A DNA stretch of 64,000 nt from Paraphysomonas bandaiensis (lineage: Eukaryota > Chrysophyceae), in NCBI GenBank assembly GCA_965644295.1, contig CBFFRP010000377.1, forward strand, positions 124,001 through 188,000, written 5' to 3'. Made by a program: the position numbers and the translations under genes. Shown piece after piece: positions 23,540-35,213 of the stretch (its first letter is position 1; each line of letters begins with the position of its first letter). The notes beneath the pieces were generated by a model. The model had not been told where the DNA came from, searched no databases, and saw only the letters and a program-made list of their open reading frames with translations.

Positions 23540-24300
23540 GTGAGCGTATTATTTTTAGTTATAAGCGTTAAAACAGTCAGTGCTTAACTCTGATAAACTA
23601 CTATATTTAACTCTACAAAAAAGCTGCTTGTGCGTCACCGCAACTACCTTTCGCTCTATCATCACTCAAAGCAAACACAGTGAGAATGCAGAATGTTGAT
23701 ACACCTGACACCTTCTGAATTCAAGATTTTTGAGTCCTTTAAAAGTGAACAGCCCGGATGCTTGACTTCAGCAGGCAGCCCAACACCCCGGATGAATGCA
23801 GATTTAAGCTTTTATAGTAATAATATACTAAGATGATTGTTGTGATTATTAGAGTGTAATAAGGTGAAGAACACACAGTAAAAAGTAGAAAAGTGAATAA
23901 TAATGCAGAACATAACTATCATACACAATAATGGAATAGTACAACTGACAATGACGATCGTTTTGATGACGATTGAGTATCTTCAACAGATACAATCATT
24001 AATTCAGTTCATGATGTATATTTCATTGAACATCATAACTCACACATACTATCTTGTACTAAGATGAATCCACATAGGATGCCCTTGAGGTGGGTCCATT
24101 CCCCGATGCCTGTTTATTCATCTACACAAGTGACCCTTATAGCAGTGTCCCTTGTATACCCCACAAGCATTCGGCTATGAATAGGCAGAACAATATCTGC
24201 TGTGTCTATATATTATGGGGCTCACGTTAGTTTCCCGGAGAAATATCTCCGGTATTTATCCACCAGAACATCAAGAAAAGGTGTGAGTCCGACTTTTTGT
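23540..24300 (+). mobile_element. Repeat family 1 copy E, split by an insertion at 23795-24075
   Basis: The left part (23540-23794) and right part (24076-24300) rejoin exactly at GGATG to give the same order as copy C: GCTTGACTTCAGCAGGCAGC, then the GGATGCCC block, ATTCGGCTATGA, TTTCCCGGAGAAATATCTCC and GTGTGAGTCCGACTT. The GGAGAAATATCTCC part is a perfect palindrome. Confidence 0.78.
23795..24075. mobile_element. Repeat family 2 insertion with 5-bp target-site duplication GGATG
   Basis: These 281 bp interrupt copy E and are flanked by GGATG at 23790-23794 and at 24076-24080. A related sequence lies at about 51850-52095, sharing GTTGTGATTATTAGAGTGTA, CATAACTATCAT and TATCTTCAACAGATAC. The ends AATGCAGATT and (reverse) TATGTGGATT are weakly similar. 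It has no ORF, so it is probably a non-autonomous DNA element. Confidence 0.72.
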
Positions 24301-24647
24301 GGAGAGATTCAAGTTGATGTGATGAAGAAACCTGGAGAAACGCTCTAAAACTGGTGAAATTTTGAAAATGTCGATATATATTGAGTTCTCAAACCTTACA
24401 TTCGGTGCGTCTTTGGTCTTTTTGTTAATGATAATGATAATGAAGAGCATATTATGTATAACTGGCAGTAGTAGAATCCGACCAATGTACTCTGGGCACC
24501 TGAGGTCGAGTGAGTGTGTTACGGTTTCTTTTCTACTAACCAAGTTCTGATAAGTATTATACTGTGTATATTCGTTGTAATATACTGTCACCTACAACTT
24601 TGTGAACAACACGAATATTCAGACACCACCCTTTTTCCTGCCCTCAA

Positions 24648-25690
24648 CAAAGTCGGACTCGCACCTTGTCGTGGTGTTCTAGGGGATTAATACCGGAGAT
24701 ATTTCTCCGGGAAACTAACGTGAGCCGCATAATATATTATAGTCAGCAGATATTGTTCTGCCCACTCATAGCCGAATGCTTGTGGGGTACAAAGGACAGT
24801 ACTATATGGGTCACTTTTGTCGACGTCGTTGGGCACCTCAAGGGTATTCGGGGTGTTCAGCTTAAGAGCTCAAAAATCCTGAAGTCAGCAGATGTCAGGT
24901 ATATCAACATTCTGCTTTGCTTTATTGATAATTGACCATTTTCAGATGATTAAGATCGTTGTAAGAGAAGTTTAAGTTAGTCAAACTAGATAGATTACTT
25001 TATTATAATTGTATACACAATTGTGTGTGTTGTCATATATGATGTTAGAAAGTGACATTTTTAGTAATAAGACCTTGATAAACACATATATAGAATATTA
25101 TATAATTATGAGAGATACGATACTTCATTCCTTGACGTTCACCAACTCTTTCTATCTCTACTACACCAACCATTTCTAGTACGATCTTACATCGTCACTA
25201 TCTTGTACAGTCAGTATATTTCAGTTTCATCACTACAATGGCTATCATATTATTGGTTCTCATACTACAGCTAGCTACTACTGTATTCTTTGAGTAACGG
25301 ATATAATTCTAATATCTTGGAAACTACAGCTTTTAATTGCTCACAAACAGCAAAACTCAACAATGTAACACATGTCAACAACATGATAAATTATTTCGTT
25401 CATGTCAACCACTGCTCAACTTCCGTATCTTGAATCGTCATGATATAATACTTCAGTTTCACAGTTATAATAGCTATATATAGCACCTTTGACTATTGAC
25501 TACGTATTACTGTTTTTCACATTGTATTTAACGTATTCTACAGTACTATCTTAGAGAATCATACGTATTCCAACATGCTTTGAGAGATAGAGCAGAAGTG
25601 GTTGCACCGTGGTGCTTACGGTGACACACACCTTTCGTAGAGTTAAATAATAGTAGGTTATCAGAGTTAATCACTGACTCTAAACGATTA
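24648..25690 (-). mobile_element. Repeat family 1 copy H, reverse orientation and interrupted
   Basis: 24648-24921 carries GTCGGACTCGCACC, the CCGGAGATATTTCTCCGG palindrome, ATAGCCGAATGCTTGTGG and GATGTCAGGTATATCAACAT. The expected continuation, AGAAGTGGTTGCACC then GAGTTAAATAATAGTAGG, resumes at about 25578. The roughly 650 bp between are AT-rich, match nothing else here and are presumably a later insertion. Confidence 0.68.
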
Positions 25691-25992
25691 TGGCTAATAA
25701 GAAGACCTTCACTACTTCAGACAGCAAATAATAATTGCATTATTTCGACAGAACAATAAATCAGTTCTCACCCTGGAAATAAAAAACTTTAGTGACGGGT
25801 ACATATCAAGGCGAATCGTCTCTACACATCTCTCTGCATATGAAATAACGCGTACATAATTAGTTAGAGGAAAATAGAGCAACAAAATCATATATAGCAA
25901 AACATATATAGCAGCTACGCTATGTACGAAGAACTTGCTCTTCATATTGAATTCCATCATTTCTTCAGTTACATATATATCCTTATTCAAAA

Positions 25993-28414
25993 TTATACAA
26001 CAACGCCTTTACGAGGCGGACCATTGTTTAAGCCAAGCGATATATTTCCTTGTTGTTGGGAAGCTTTATTTTTTTGTGCGATTTCTCGGGCGGTTGGGTT
26101 TGGTTTGCTAGCTGTATGATTAACAGAACTCTGTGTGTCTGTATTAACACTATAAGAATCTCGAATTGGAAGGGGTTGGATATTTCGCCCACCAAGACCT
26201 TGTCTGTGATGATACACACCACCAGGATCGGCCCCTACTGTAGGCCGAGAGGGCGGGACACCGCTTGCATGAGTAATATTGGTACCAGAGACAGGGCCGA
26301 CATGAGGCGTCTGCTGGGATTGTGACGTGTTATTGCTTGATAGGTGCCGCCCGCGTCGACCTGCCGCAGATCCGCCAGAGCGCTGGGGACCACGAGGGGC
26401 CTGAGGTACCGGATCGGTTGCAGCTCCACTGCTCGATTTGGACGCCTTTGGTGGAGCAAGGGCCTGAGGTACATGGTCGGAAGCCGCACCACGACCTGTA
26501 TTAGAAGCTTTCTGTGGTACACTCGCAAGCTCTTCTCTGGAAGGTATCTTTCCCATACCAGGGCCATCAGTCTCGTTCGAATTCGCAGCCTTTCCACCGC
26601 GCTCAGTTGGGTTGTCAGATCCCCACGCACCCCCCCGTGACTTACTCCTTCTTGTTGATGGTCGCTCGATATCCACCGCTGGTAGTCCTCCGATGGCATT
26701 TGCTACTACATTCAAACTCTCGCTATTACTGGCGCTATCAGCAGGGGCAGTGGTATCTGCATGAGCCGCAGCGGTAATGCCCTTACGAGGGGCTGGACGA
26801 CGATTTGTCGGGGATGAGTCCGTCTTCGGCTGGAGCGGAGACTCGGACTCGAGGACAGGACGGGCAGTCTGGGGTCCTGCTGCCACCTGTTGTTTGGCTG
26901 GAGAATGCTCAGGGCGTGCAGACTGTGATGTCAGCTGTCCTTCGATTACCAACCCTTGTGTATCAACAGCTTTCTTGACGTTGAGTTTAGGGACGTGTAC
27001 TCTTCCTGCACCTGGCACCTTCTTGAGAACAACTGGCTCTGACGGGAGGGTGTGCGTTACTTTCGGGGCAATCATAACTGGTCGGGCACTACCAGCATCT
27101 GTTGACGGTGTTACAGTGCTCGGTAGAAAATCTGCTGCTGGGCTTCCACGTGAAATGTTGTTCTCTTTAGCGCCTCTGTCGGACTGACCTGATGTTTCCG
27201 GGCGGGAAGCATGAGAATGTTTCTTGGAGAGTCGGGCTTTAGTCTGTTCTTTCTGAGTCAGCAAATAGAACATCGCAGAAAGCGAGTTGCATGCTCGGCT
27301 GGACACCGCATCTAATACAGCTTGAGCATCCATCCCTAGCTCTTGAATCCGCTTAAGAACTTCATTTCTGGTTTCTTCTACCTCCTCTGCGGTTGCAACG
27401 TCGTCGCGTGGAACCTGAGTCTGAGGAACCATACACAACCATGGATGGGAACGAATGTCGTGTATTGTCAGTCGCTTCTCCGGGTTGGTTTCAAGGATTT
27501 TTCGAATGAGGTCCTTCACCTCTGCTGATATCCACTTGGGAGTTTTGTATTCGCCACTAAGAATTTTTCTGTACAAGTTCGACGTATTGGGATCTTCAAA
27601 TGGTAAGTGCCCACAAACAAGAGCAAACAGTATCACACCCAAGCTCCAAATATCAGCTACAGGACCTTTATACTGTTTACCCGCAATCATTTCGGGCGCG
27701 GCATAGCAAGGAGAGCCGCACGCAGTTGATAATAGTCTACCACCCTAAGAAAGTGTTAGTCAAGTACTGCACTTCCAAATTGCAGTTTCTTACGTCATGG
27801 GTATTGCTTAATCCAAAATCAACAATCTTGACTAACAAACCCGCTGGCGAATTCTTCAAAAGTAAATTTTCCGGCTTCAGATCACGATGAGTAATTTCGT
27901 TTTTGTGTAACTCCTCTACTCCATTCAATATTTGATGAAAGAATTTGCAGGCCTGTCGTTCAGGAACATGACGGTTTGCTACAATGTAGTCAAACATTTC
28001 CCCCCTGAATTAAAGTGAGAAAACATACACTTTCTATTAGCAACAATACCCGTCAGCATTCTCCATAATCAAATATATTGAATTGGGAGTGTCTAAAACT
28101 TCGAACAACTGAATAATATTAGAATGTTTAGCTTTCTTTAAAATTTTAATTTCTCGGTTAACACGTCTGACATCAGCCTGATCTTGAATCCTTTTCTTCT
28201 CAAGAATTTTAACTGCAACTTTTTCACCAGTTGGGATGTGAATGGCGCTCTTAACTTTCCCGAATGTTCCTTCGCCGACAGTGTTTCCTAATAAGTAATT
28301 TCCCACTCTCTTCTTGACTTCATTCTGAGGGATTCCATTACGCGGCAGGGGACGAACCCGTCCTGTGCTAGCCGGTCGAGAACTTCGAATCCTCCCTTTA
28401 CTTCTTGATGACAT
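25993..28414 (-). CDS. SNF1/AMPK-type Ser/Thr protein kinase with UBA-like segment
   Basis: Exons 28050-28414, 27794-28004 and 25993-27744 give 775 aa. The kinase domain is complete and canonical: GEGTFGKV (47-54), the VAVK Lys (69), HRDLKPEN (Asp163), DFG (184-186), and an activation loop with Thr199 in [15 protein letters not shown], as in SNF1/AMPK, where an upstream kinase phosphorylates it. The segment [18 protein letters not shown] onward, to SLSAMFYLL, resembles the UBA-like autoinhibitory region of SNF1/SnRK1/MARK kinases. About 420 further residues are low complexity, rich in Ser, Pro, Gly and Ala. I saw no KA1-like C-terminal domain. It is inferred to be an energy- or stress-sensing kinase. 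It is the only gene followed by a neighbour on the same strand (PEX19) without a large mobile element between. Confidence 0.9.
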
Positions 28415-29806
28415 CTACAGCTAATGATACACGATGTGATGTGATACAGTCGTTGCAGTTAATGGCTACTGTTGACAGGCATCGTGTCGTGAGTGTCAGT
28501 TGGATTGACTGGAATGACTAACGCATATAATGACCGCGAGCTATAAGGGATGTGATCGTAGATATGGACTGTATGTTTCCGGCGGAGTGTAATAGCGTGT
28601 GCTCTCGCTCTGTCTCTCTTGGGATTGAGCCGCGATGATATTAACGTATAAAAAACAGCACTGGTCTGGAGAGTGTGTGTATGTGTGTATACGTGCTCTA
28701 CATGTTGACATCGCCGAGAAACATATACACATACAGAGTACATAATACATACACGTACACCCACTGCATCAACCGACTGATGTTTTCAGTTGTGTCAGTT
28801 TCAGAATATAAAGCTCAGAATTTTCTATAAAAAGTAAGTAGATATATACGTATTGTATTCCCCGTATTCCATTATTCTATAGGAATGGGACAACATATCT
28901 GCTCTGCTCCGTTGTATCAGGGTATCCCTCTGCAGCCACCCAACTGCATTCTATTGCTTCCATTCTCTAGCCCTCCTTTATCTTAAAGTAATATCTTAAA
29001 GGAGAGTTGGCTTCTCATTGTTAGTGTATTCTTATGTTCCTCGAAACATATACTCCAGTCAACAGTGAGTGCGCTTCATCATCTGTTACGTCGTCTATTA
29101 CACTATAGCTTAAACTTCTTTTAACATTTGTTGCAATTTTGTCTCAATCAAGTTCATAGCGTATCGGAATAGATACTTATGTTGCGGCCGAGTTGTCACG
29201 AGTGGATTCGATTCCAACTGGAAATTTCCTGAGTTATACCTACTACATACCAATTCTTCAATATTTTGATATATGTATTACCCAGATAACAGAATGGTTG
29301 CAGCTCAATCGATTGTCAGGTAAATATACCTTTTGAAAGTTCTCGTGACTAGCCCTCTTTATGGTTGCCAGGCCCATGTGTGTGCAACAATAACTGCATA
29401 GAATCATTGATGCGACTACGGGAGTTTTATACTCTCCTCCTTCCACCATAATGCCTCAATAAACCACCCATTTTTTTTCAATAAACCAAAACCTCAAGCT
29501 ATAGCAATAGCTGTTCAGTACTAAGCGAAACTCAATATAAGCGGTTCAATTCGCAAATATACAATACTTTGATGAAGGCACTGTTAGATCAAAATGAAAT
29601 AAGTACGAGTACAACGTAGGTATATAACTATATATAGCCTATCAAATGTAGATCATAGCACAGATACGGAATTATTACATATTAATAGCTCACTGTGAAA
29701 GTAAATGCTATAATACACTTTAGACGGTGATATCACAATTAACAATGATGGAAGCATGAAAGGAACAATTTACATCTACAATGACTGTCCAAGTAGCGGC
29801 TTCAAA
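28415..29806. other. Spacer upstream of the SNF1-type kinase, no gene seen
   Basis: About 1.4 kb. The part near the kinase start has GTGTGTATACGTGC (one GTATAC at 28686) and GTGTATGTGTG runs, as at other starts here. The rest is AT-rich spacer up to the 3' end of PEX19. The short frame at 29258-29449 is unsupported. Confidence 0.5.
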
Positions 29807-30965
29807 TTACATTATAGAGCACTGACCATTAGCCATTGCACTGGTCGCTTCTCCCATATTCGGGAGATGCTCTCCCCCAGGCATCTCAGGCATCATACCA
29901 GCACCCATATTTGGCATTATTGGCATACCATTCTCATCAAACTTCAACCCTGGCGCCAGGTCTTTTATAATATCTGCGGGTGGTTGCCCGTACTGCTGAA
30001 TGTCAAACATAAGTTCCATCAACCTATGAAATACATTAGGATAGCGGGTTAAACTACAGTTTCGAGGACATACCGTGGAAAATTATCTGGTTCCACGTCA
30101 TAAACAGCCAGCAGCTTCTGAAATATCTGATACTGCTTACCATAGTTGGTGTACTCGCTCTCGCTTAAATGTGGTCTGTTCAGAAAAAATAAAGTCTAGT
30201 ACATCAAGGTAAATTCATTTGCACCTGTTGAGAGCAAGCCACTCTGGGAACTTCTCGCAGACTTGTTTAATGGGGTCATACATAAGGTCTCGCGACAGTA
30301 ACTGCTTCATCACGCCGTCAATCACCTGATAAAAATAACACTCAGATTTGAGTCGCGATTGCATTTCTATGCACCTCATTGTAGTCCTCCTTCTCGCCCA
30401 GTGCCTCAAATTGGGCCATCATATCCTCCATCATAGTTTCGCCAGCATCCTCCAACTTACTAACTTCAAACCCTTCCATACCTTGTTGAGCAGTGCCAAG
30501 CATTTGTAGTGTACCGGCAACTTGTCGGTCTGCTGTCTCTATAGCAGCAGGGTCGTCTGGGTTTACCGGAAGGACGGATGATTTGACTTGAGTGTCGTAC
30601 TGTTCAGACAACTGCTTGAACAAATTATCAACACTCCCAACGCCCTCAGATGTAGAACTCAATGATTGCAGTGTTGTCTGCAAAGTATGTCCGAATCGCG
30701 GATCATTCATTTGATCCATCAGAGCTTGCATCTTTTCCATTTCTTTAATTTTTTCTTCTTCTTTGTCAACTTCAGTCATGGACGCGTCGTTTATATCTGC
30801 AACAGCAGCCAAGCTCGCGACTTTCTCCTGCATTTCTTGGGCCTCAAAGTCATCGAGAGCATCGTCCAATATCGAATCCAAATTATTCACTGATGCGGCC
30901 GCTCGCTGCGTCGACACCGCACTATTGAAATCTGCACCGGCTTTCTCATTACGAGACCGCTGCAT
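29807..30965 (-). CDS. PEX19: Peroxin-19, farnesylated peroxisomal membrane protein chaperone
   Basis: Exons 30375-30965, 30225-30325, 30074-30175 and 29807-30023 give about 300 aa. The N-terminal NNLDSILDDALDDFEA matches the conserved PEX19 start region. The middle carries MMEDMMAQFEALGEKEDYNEVIDGVMKQLLSRDLMY spread across an exon junction, then CEKFPEWLALNR and LMELMFDIQQYGQPPADI. These are hallmarks of the helical domain that binds peroxisomal membrane proteins. The protein ends in Cys-Ser-Ile-Met, a CaaX box for prenylation, as in other PEX19 proteins. The start is uncertain. I use the ATG at 30965, but GATGCAG there could also be an acceptor for an upstream exon. PEX19 chaperones membrane proteins from cytosol to peroxisomes. 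Confidence 0.9.
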
Positions 30966-31110
30966 CGCAACACCAGAGACAAGAACCAAAGCGATCTCTA
31001 ATACTTCCAAGTTGTCTCACAGTGACCTCACTTCCACTGCTCCCAATACGAAATACACACCTCACCAGAACTATATTCCTATCCATATACCTACCTCCAT
31101 AGACATACCT

Positions 31111-31305
31111 ACATACATACATACATACATACATACATACATACATACATACATACATACATACATACATACATACATACATACATACATACATACATAC
31201 ATACATACATACATACATACATACATACATACATACATACATACATACATACATACATACATACATACATACATACATACATACATACATACATACATAC
31301 ATACA

Positions 31306-31333
<28 letters not shown>
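31111..31333. repeat. (ATAC)n microsatellite, about 56 units
   Basis: An array between the divergent PEX19 and SIVA-like genes, ending 15 bp before the SIVA-like ATG. This is the same motif as the ATGT arrays, read on the other strand. Confidence 0.97.
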
Positions 31334-31337
<4 letters not shown>

Positions 31338-31347
31338 CGCTGCCGCT

Positions 31348-31923
31348 ATGGATCCAGCGGTAGGTGTGTTGTTTTCTGCAGCACTTCACAACCACCCTGC
31401 AGAGCCACAAGGTGTATGGTATTTGTATGTACTGTCGTCGTCAGGCTGTGTTCTTGAGTATGTTATTTTAAGTCGCATTATGTCCAATCTGAAGAGATTG
31501 CATGAGAACATACAGGATGTCCTCTGCAGCGAGGACTGCCCAAAACGAACCAGAGTTAGTATAGCTGAGGATGACTATGACGAGTTCGAGTGCGAAGATA
31601 CAGATGCCGTCTGTGATGAATCAGTTAAGCTTGAGAGAAAGAAAATTATTGATGAATACTTCTCTCTTACAGTTCCAGTGCGAAGCCACGACTCTCATAT
31701 AATGCATGTAGAGTTGCCCTTGTGTACTAGCTGTGGGGAAACTATTAGCGAAGAAGATATGATGATATCTATGGAATGTAGTTTTTGTGCAAAGAAAGGG
31801 TGCTGTAGTTGTATTTTGTACTGTTGTCAGTGCAATTATCCATTTTGTTCAATCTGCTCGTTGACCAATTACGATCTTGAGCGTGAGAGAGTACTATGTA
31901 TAGATTGCAATTGCTCAATGTAA
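31348..31923 (+). CDS. SIVA-like Cys-rich protein
   Basis: A single exon of 191 aa from the ATG at 31348. A later in-frame ATG at 31480 (MSNLKRLHENIQDV) would give 147 aa and is equally plausible. The N-terminal part is acidic (EDDYDEFECEDTDAVCDE). The last about 75 residues are Cys-rich with paired cysteines: LCTSCGETI, CSFCAKKGCCSC, CCQCNYPFCSICSLTNYD and VLCIDCNC. This closely follows the C-terminal zinc-binding region of Siva, including the CS.C...NYD...R.LC.DC ending. In animals Siva is a pro-apoptotic adaptor. In protists its role is unknown, so I assign only the family. Confidence 0.68.
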   Translation: MDPAVGVLFSAALHNHPAEPQGVWYLYVLSSSGCVLEYVILSRIMSNLKRLHENIQDVLCSEDCPKRTRVSIAEDDYDEFECEDTDAVCDESVKLERKKIIDEYFSLTVPVRSHDSHIMHVELPLCTSCGETISEEDMMISMECSFCAKKGCCSCILYCCQCNYPFCSICSLTNYDLERERVLCIDCNCSM

Positions 31924-34900
31924 CATGAACTGTATACAATAAATATGTAACTTAGGACATAATGCATGATTTGGTAGGTACTCTTAGCTCTTCGGTACTA
32001 TATGTAACTGTATGTTGAGTGTTGAAAGTTCCTTTAAGGCTCTACGCAATATACTTCTTAATTTCTAAGCAATGTGATTTCAGTTTGGTTGCGATATATC
32101 GCCCTGTGTGGAAGGTCATTCTTAAGCATTTTGTATTGTACGAGTGGTACACAGTTGAAGCTGAAGTATTGGAGCTTCACAAACTATTCTAGAATTTAGA
32201 ATTTACACTTGATATCACATTTCACCACTCCGCATCATATTGCAGCACATAGATACGGGTGCTTTGGCTTGGATATTCCATAATTTTTTAGTTTATATAG
32301 CTTTTCCTAAATTCTGTAGACCTATTATATACATCTATTCCTAGTCTATTTGTACCTCATTATAATGTAACGACTACGGGTGATTGGGCCTCGCCATCAT
32401 GACTAACATCCCTTCCCATGTGCACGGGCAATATAGGGTAGAAATAGCCTTCTTACAACACTCAACGCTTAACTTTACTCTTCTTACTCTTAACTCTTAA
32501 CTTCGCTGCTTCTAAACTCTAAAAATCCATATCCTTCTACCTATATCCCCATTTATACAGAACGCTCTCATTAACTGAGTCTTTGACTACTGAGTCTGCA
32601 TCTGCACATACATGGAATTTTATCTGAGGGCACTGATGTATTGAATCATCTAATTGTACCCCGACATCATCCAGATCAAGCTGTTCTTCTCCATCTAATT
32701 GATCGATCTCATCTGAAAGTATCCCTAGCTGTCATGATCCACTACGATTGGGAGTAATAGCAAGATATTAACGTTTAGTAGAGATTATTATTAGCGGCAT
32801 TAATATTCATTGGTAACAGAGAGAATATAAATGTTGCTATAATACACATTGACCCCCAATCCCTCGAGGAAGTACTTGGTTCAGATTGACCCTTTATCCA
32901 GCACCCTGACACAGAGAGAAGTCACACACAAGGTGGAACCGAGTTCACAGTTGCATGGATAGTCATCTTCGACATACATGATCTTATGCTGGACTGATCT
33001 ACATGATGATAGCCAAGACGAGGCGTACGCTGACGGCCTCTCCCAGATCACAACATCCATTTTCAGGTCACCCAACTCAAGACTGACAAACTATCTTATT
33101 TCTGTGCATTATTCTCAGGGATGCACCTGAACATTCCAAAAACTGAATGTATCGCCTTGGGAGCCCCCTTTTTCCAGTCAGACACAGATCCACACATCAT
33201 TATAAGAGGCTGGAACTGGAACCCACATCCCATCCCCATATTCGAACAGCCTTTTTCTCTCCACCAAGTACCTTGGTGTACAACTTTTATAAAATATTCA
33301 GTGTAAACGACACTGAATCCCACAGCTGGTGCGCCAACTACATAAAGTCGGTGTGATCGTGAAACCTGGTAAAAATCCACATCCACGGCAGCAGTACTAC
33401 GATCTACGGTTCAAATGCGCAACTCCTGATTGCAAGTTACTCGTGCTCAACACACCAAAATACTCTCGACCCTCTACTACACTCTACAAGGCTACCAAAA
33501 ACCATTATGGACATATATTATACCCAAATACCTCGCCATATATAGACAAACTTCTTGCCCAAGCTGCTAGTAGGACAGTACTCTGTCTCCCCTCTACTAT
33601 GATGATGGCTACCCCGCGGCTCTTTTATCTACCTTCCCACGAAATACAACAAAGGTCTTGTGGATTGCGCAAATTATCAACCCATGCCCAGACTCAAAAA
33701 TGGCAACCCTACAACAACGAGCCCTCACGCTTGGAGGACAGCCCAAGAGTGCGGCCACATCGCTCTTGCAACAACGATACGAGCACCCCACCCAACAACC
33801 TGTGGGGTGTTTGGATTCCATGCTGCTTTGTTTTTTGCTAGTTTGGTGATGATGGCAGTGTAGAACCATGGTTGAGGGAGCGTGCGTTTGCGAATTTTGC
33901 CAAGCTTACTGTGATGTGCTTGGAAGACGTCTATTAATTAATAATACATTGTCTGTTACACTTGTGTGCTTGTGTGATATACATTGTCTGCGAGCCGCGA
34001 CTTAGGTTATCCAACCGGGTTGCGCTATAACAGGTCCGCCGGACACATTACCCAAAGGTAGACCCCCCGACTAACCTTATTACAAGGTCAGTTGTACCAT
34101 GCTGCGCGCAGTGATGCACAAGTTGTCCCGAGACAGTTGATTCAACACTATAGTATAATATTATAGCAAACCAAGTTAGTAACTCTATAACGAATTACAG
34201 GAAAATATATATACATCTGGTCTTGGTGGATGACTGTAGAGGGTTGAAATTGACGAGCTCACACCATTATTCCTGGATAGTCAAAGTGCTCAAAATATAT
34301 CTAAAAATCCAGTGCAACATCAACGATCGAAACATATTGAGCTTAAGTATAGTACGATTAGAGAGCATGTGGATCCCAAACAGTTCATTCATACAGCAAA
34401 ATTAATTCATGTGAGCAGTCGACTATAGATGGCTGATATATATACAAGGCCTCTTCGTGTGGTCCAATATTTTTTGAACAGAGGGAGCGAAATCTTGGGG
34501 GAAATTGAAGTCAACTGAACAAGTTATTGCAGAGGTACCTAAGGTAAAGAGAGCTCGTCGTAACTAGTTTGAAGTAAATGAATGGTGGGAGCTAGCTATA
34601 CTAGAGGAGTCATACGTCCGCCTGTGTCCTATGAGGTTTGGTGGTTGCGTATCCGATAGCAATGTTCATCATATTTTAGAATATTGTTAACTACATCCAA
34701 TTGAGTAGGTGTGTTGCGTTCTGCAGTATGATGTGATATTGTGCAATTGAAGTGAGTTAATAGTGTGCAACAGGTGAAGTCAACTCATAGAGGTGTAACA
34801 GGTGATTATAGATACAAAGGAATTAAATTCAGTTCATGATGTATGACTATATGTATAAGTTATGGTGATATAGGAGTGACTGGTGAACATATGATAAACA

Positions 34901-35213
34901 GATGTTGATGTGAATAGATGTTCACCAAATGTTACAGGAATATATAGTGAAGTGTTGAGATTAAAAATTATAGTTTCTTAATTGAAAGTGCATGGTGTTC
35001 AACAAAGCAAGATTGAAGTTTACTTGTAGAGTAAAGTTAACTTCAGTGTAATGTCCAATTCTAACAGCCGAAAATATGAAACGAAACTTTTTATAAATAA
35101 CAATTGCTTGCTTGCTTATTAGTAATATTAGGAAAAATCATTGCAATTCCAGCAATGTGGCATACACGATGGTGGGAGTTATACTATTGCAGATGTAATC
35201 AACAAAGCATCCT
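31924..35213. other. Convergent spacer with LINE remains
   Basis: About 3.3 kb between the 3' ends of the SIVA-like gene and RBBP6. The stretch 32880-33850 is a decayed non-LTR element. 31924-32880 and 33860-35213 are AT-rich with no gene that I can support. Confidence 0.55.
32880..33850 (+). mobile_element. Decayed LINE-type reverse transcriptase fragment
   Basis: Read across frames with several stops and shifts, the plus strand gives pieces in LINE order: DPLSSTL, AYADGLSQI (in place of a YADD-type catalytic box), RLTNYLISVHYSQG, MHLNIPKTECIALG and STKYLGVQLL. The GM.LN..KTE...G and YLGV blocks are typical of the end of LINE reverse transcriptase domains. The second catalytic Asp is Gly and the frame is broken, so the copy is dead. 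No poly(A) tail or target-site duplication was identified. Confidence 0.5.

Larger units (their letters stand above)
21865..25992. other. Repeat-rich convergent region
   Basis: About 4.1 kb between the 3' ends of the propeller and SNF1-kinase genes. It contains family 1 copies D, E and H, a nested insertion in E, an unknown interruption of H, and a decayed TE-like coding stretch. The sequence near 22131-22195 recurs as a direct repeat near 23488-23560. No host gene was found. Confidence 0.7.

Noticed and set aside
29165-29240. Possible tRNA, because GGATTCGATTCC resembles a B box
   Set aside because: No matching A box, acceptor stem or cloverleaf could be drawn around it.
33995-34080. Structured-looking CCGGGTTGCG / GGTCCGCCGG stretch, considered as tRNA or small RNA
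   Set aside because: No consistent tRNA fold or conserved box. It probably belongs to transposon debris.
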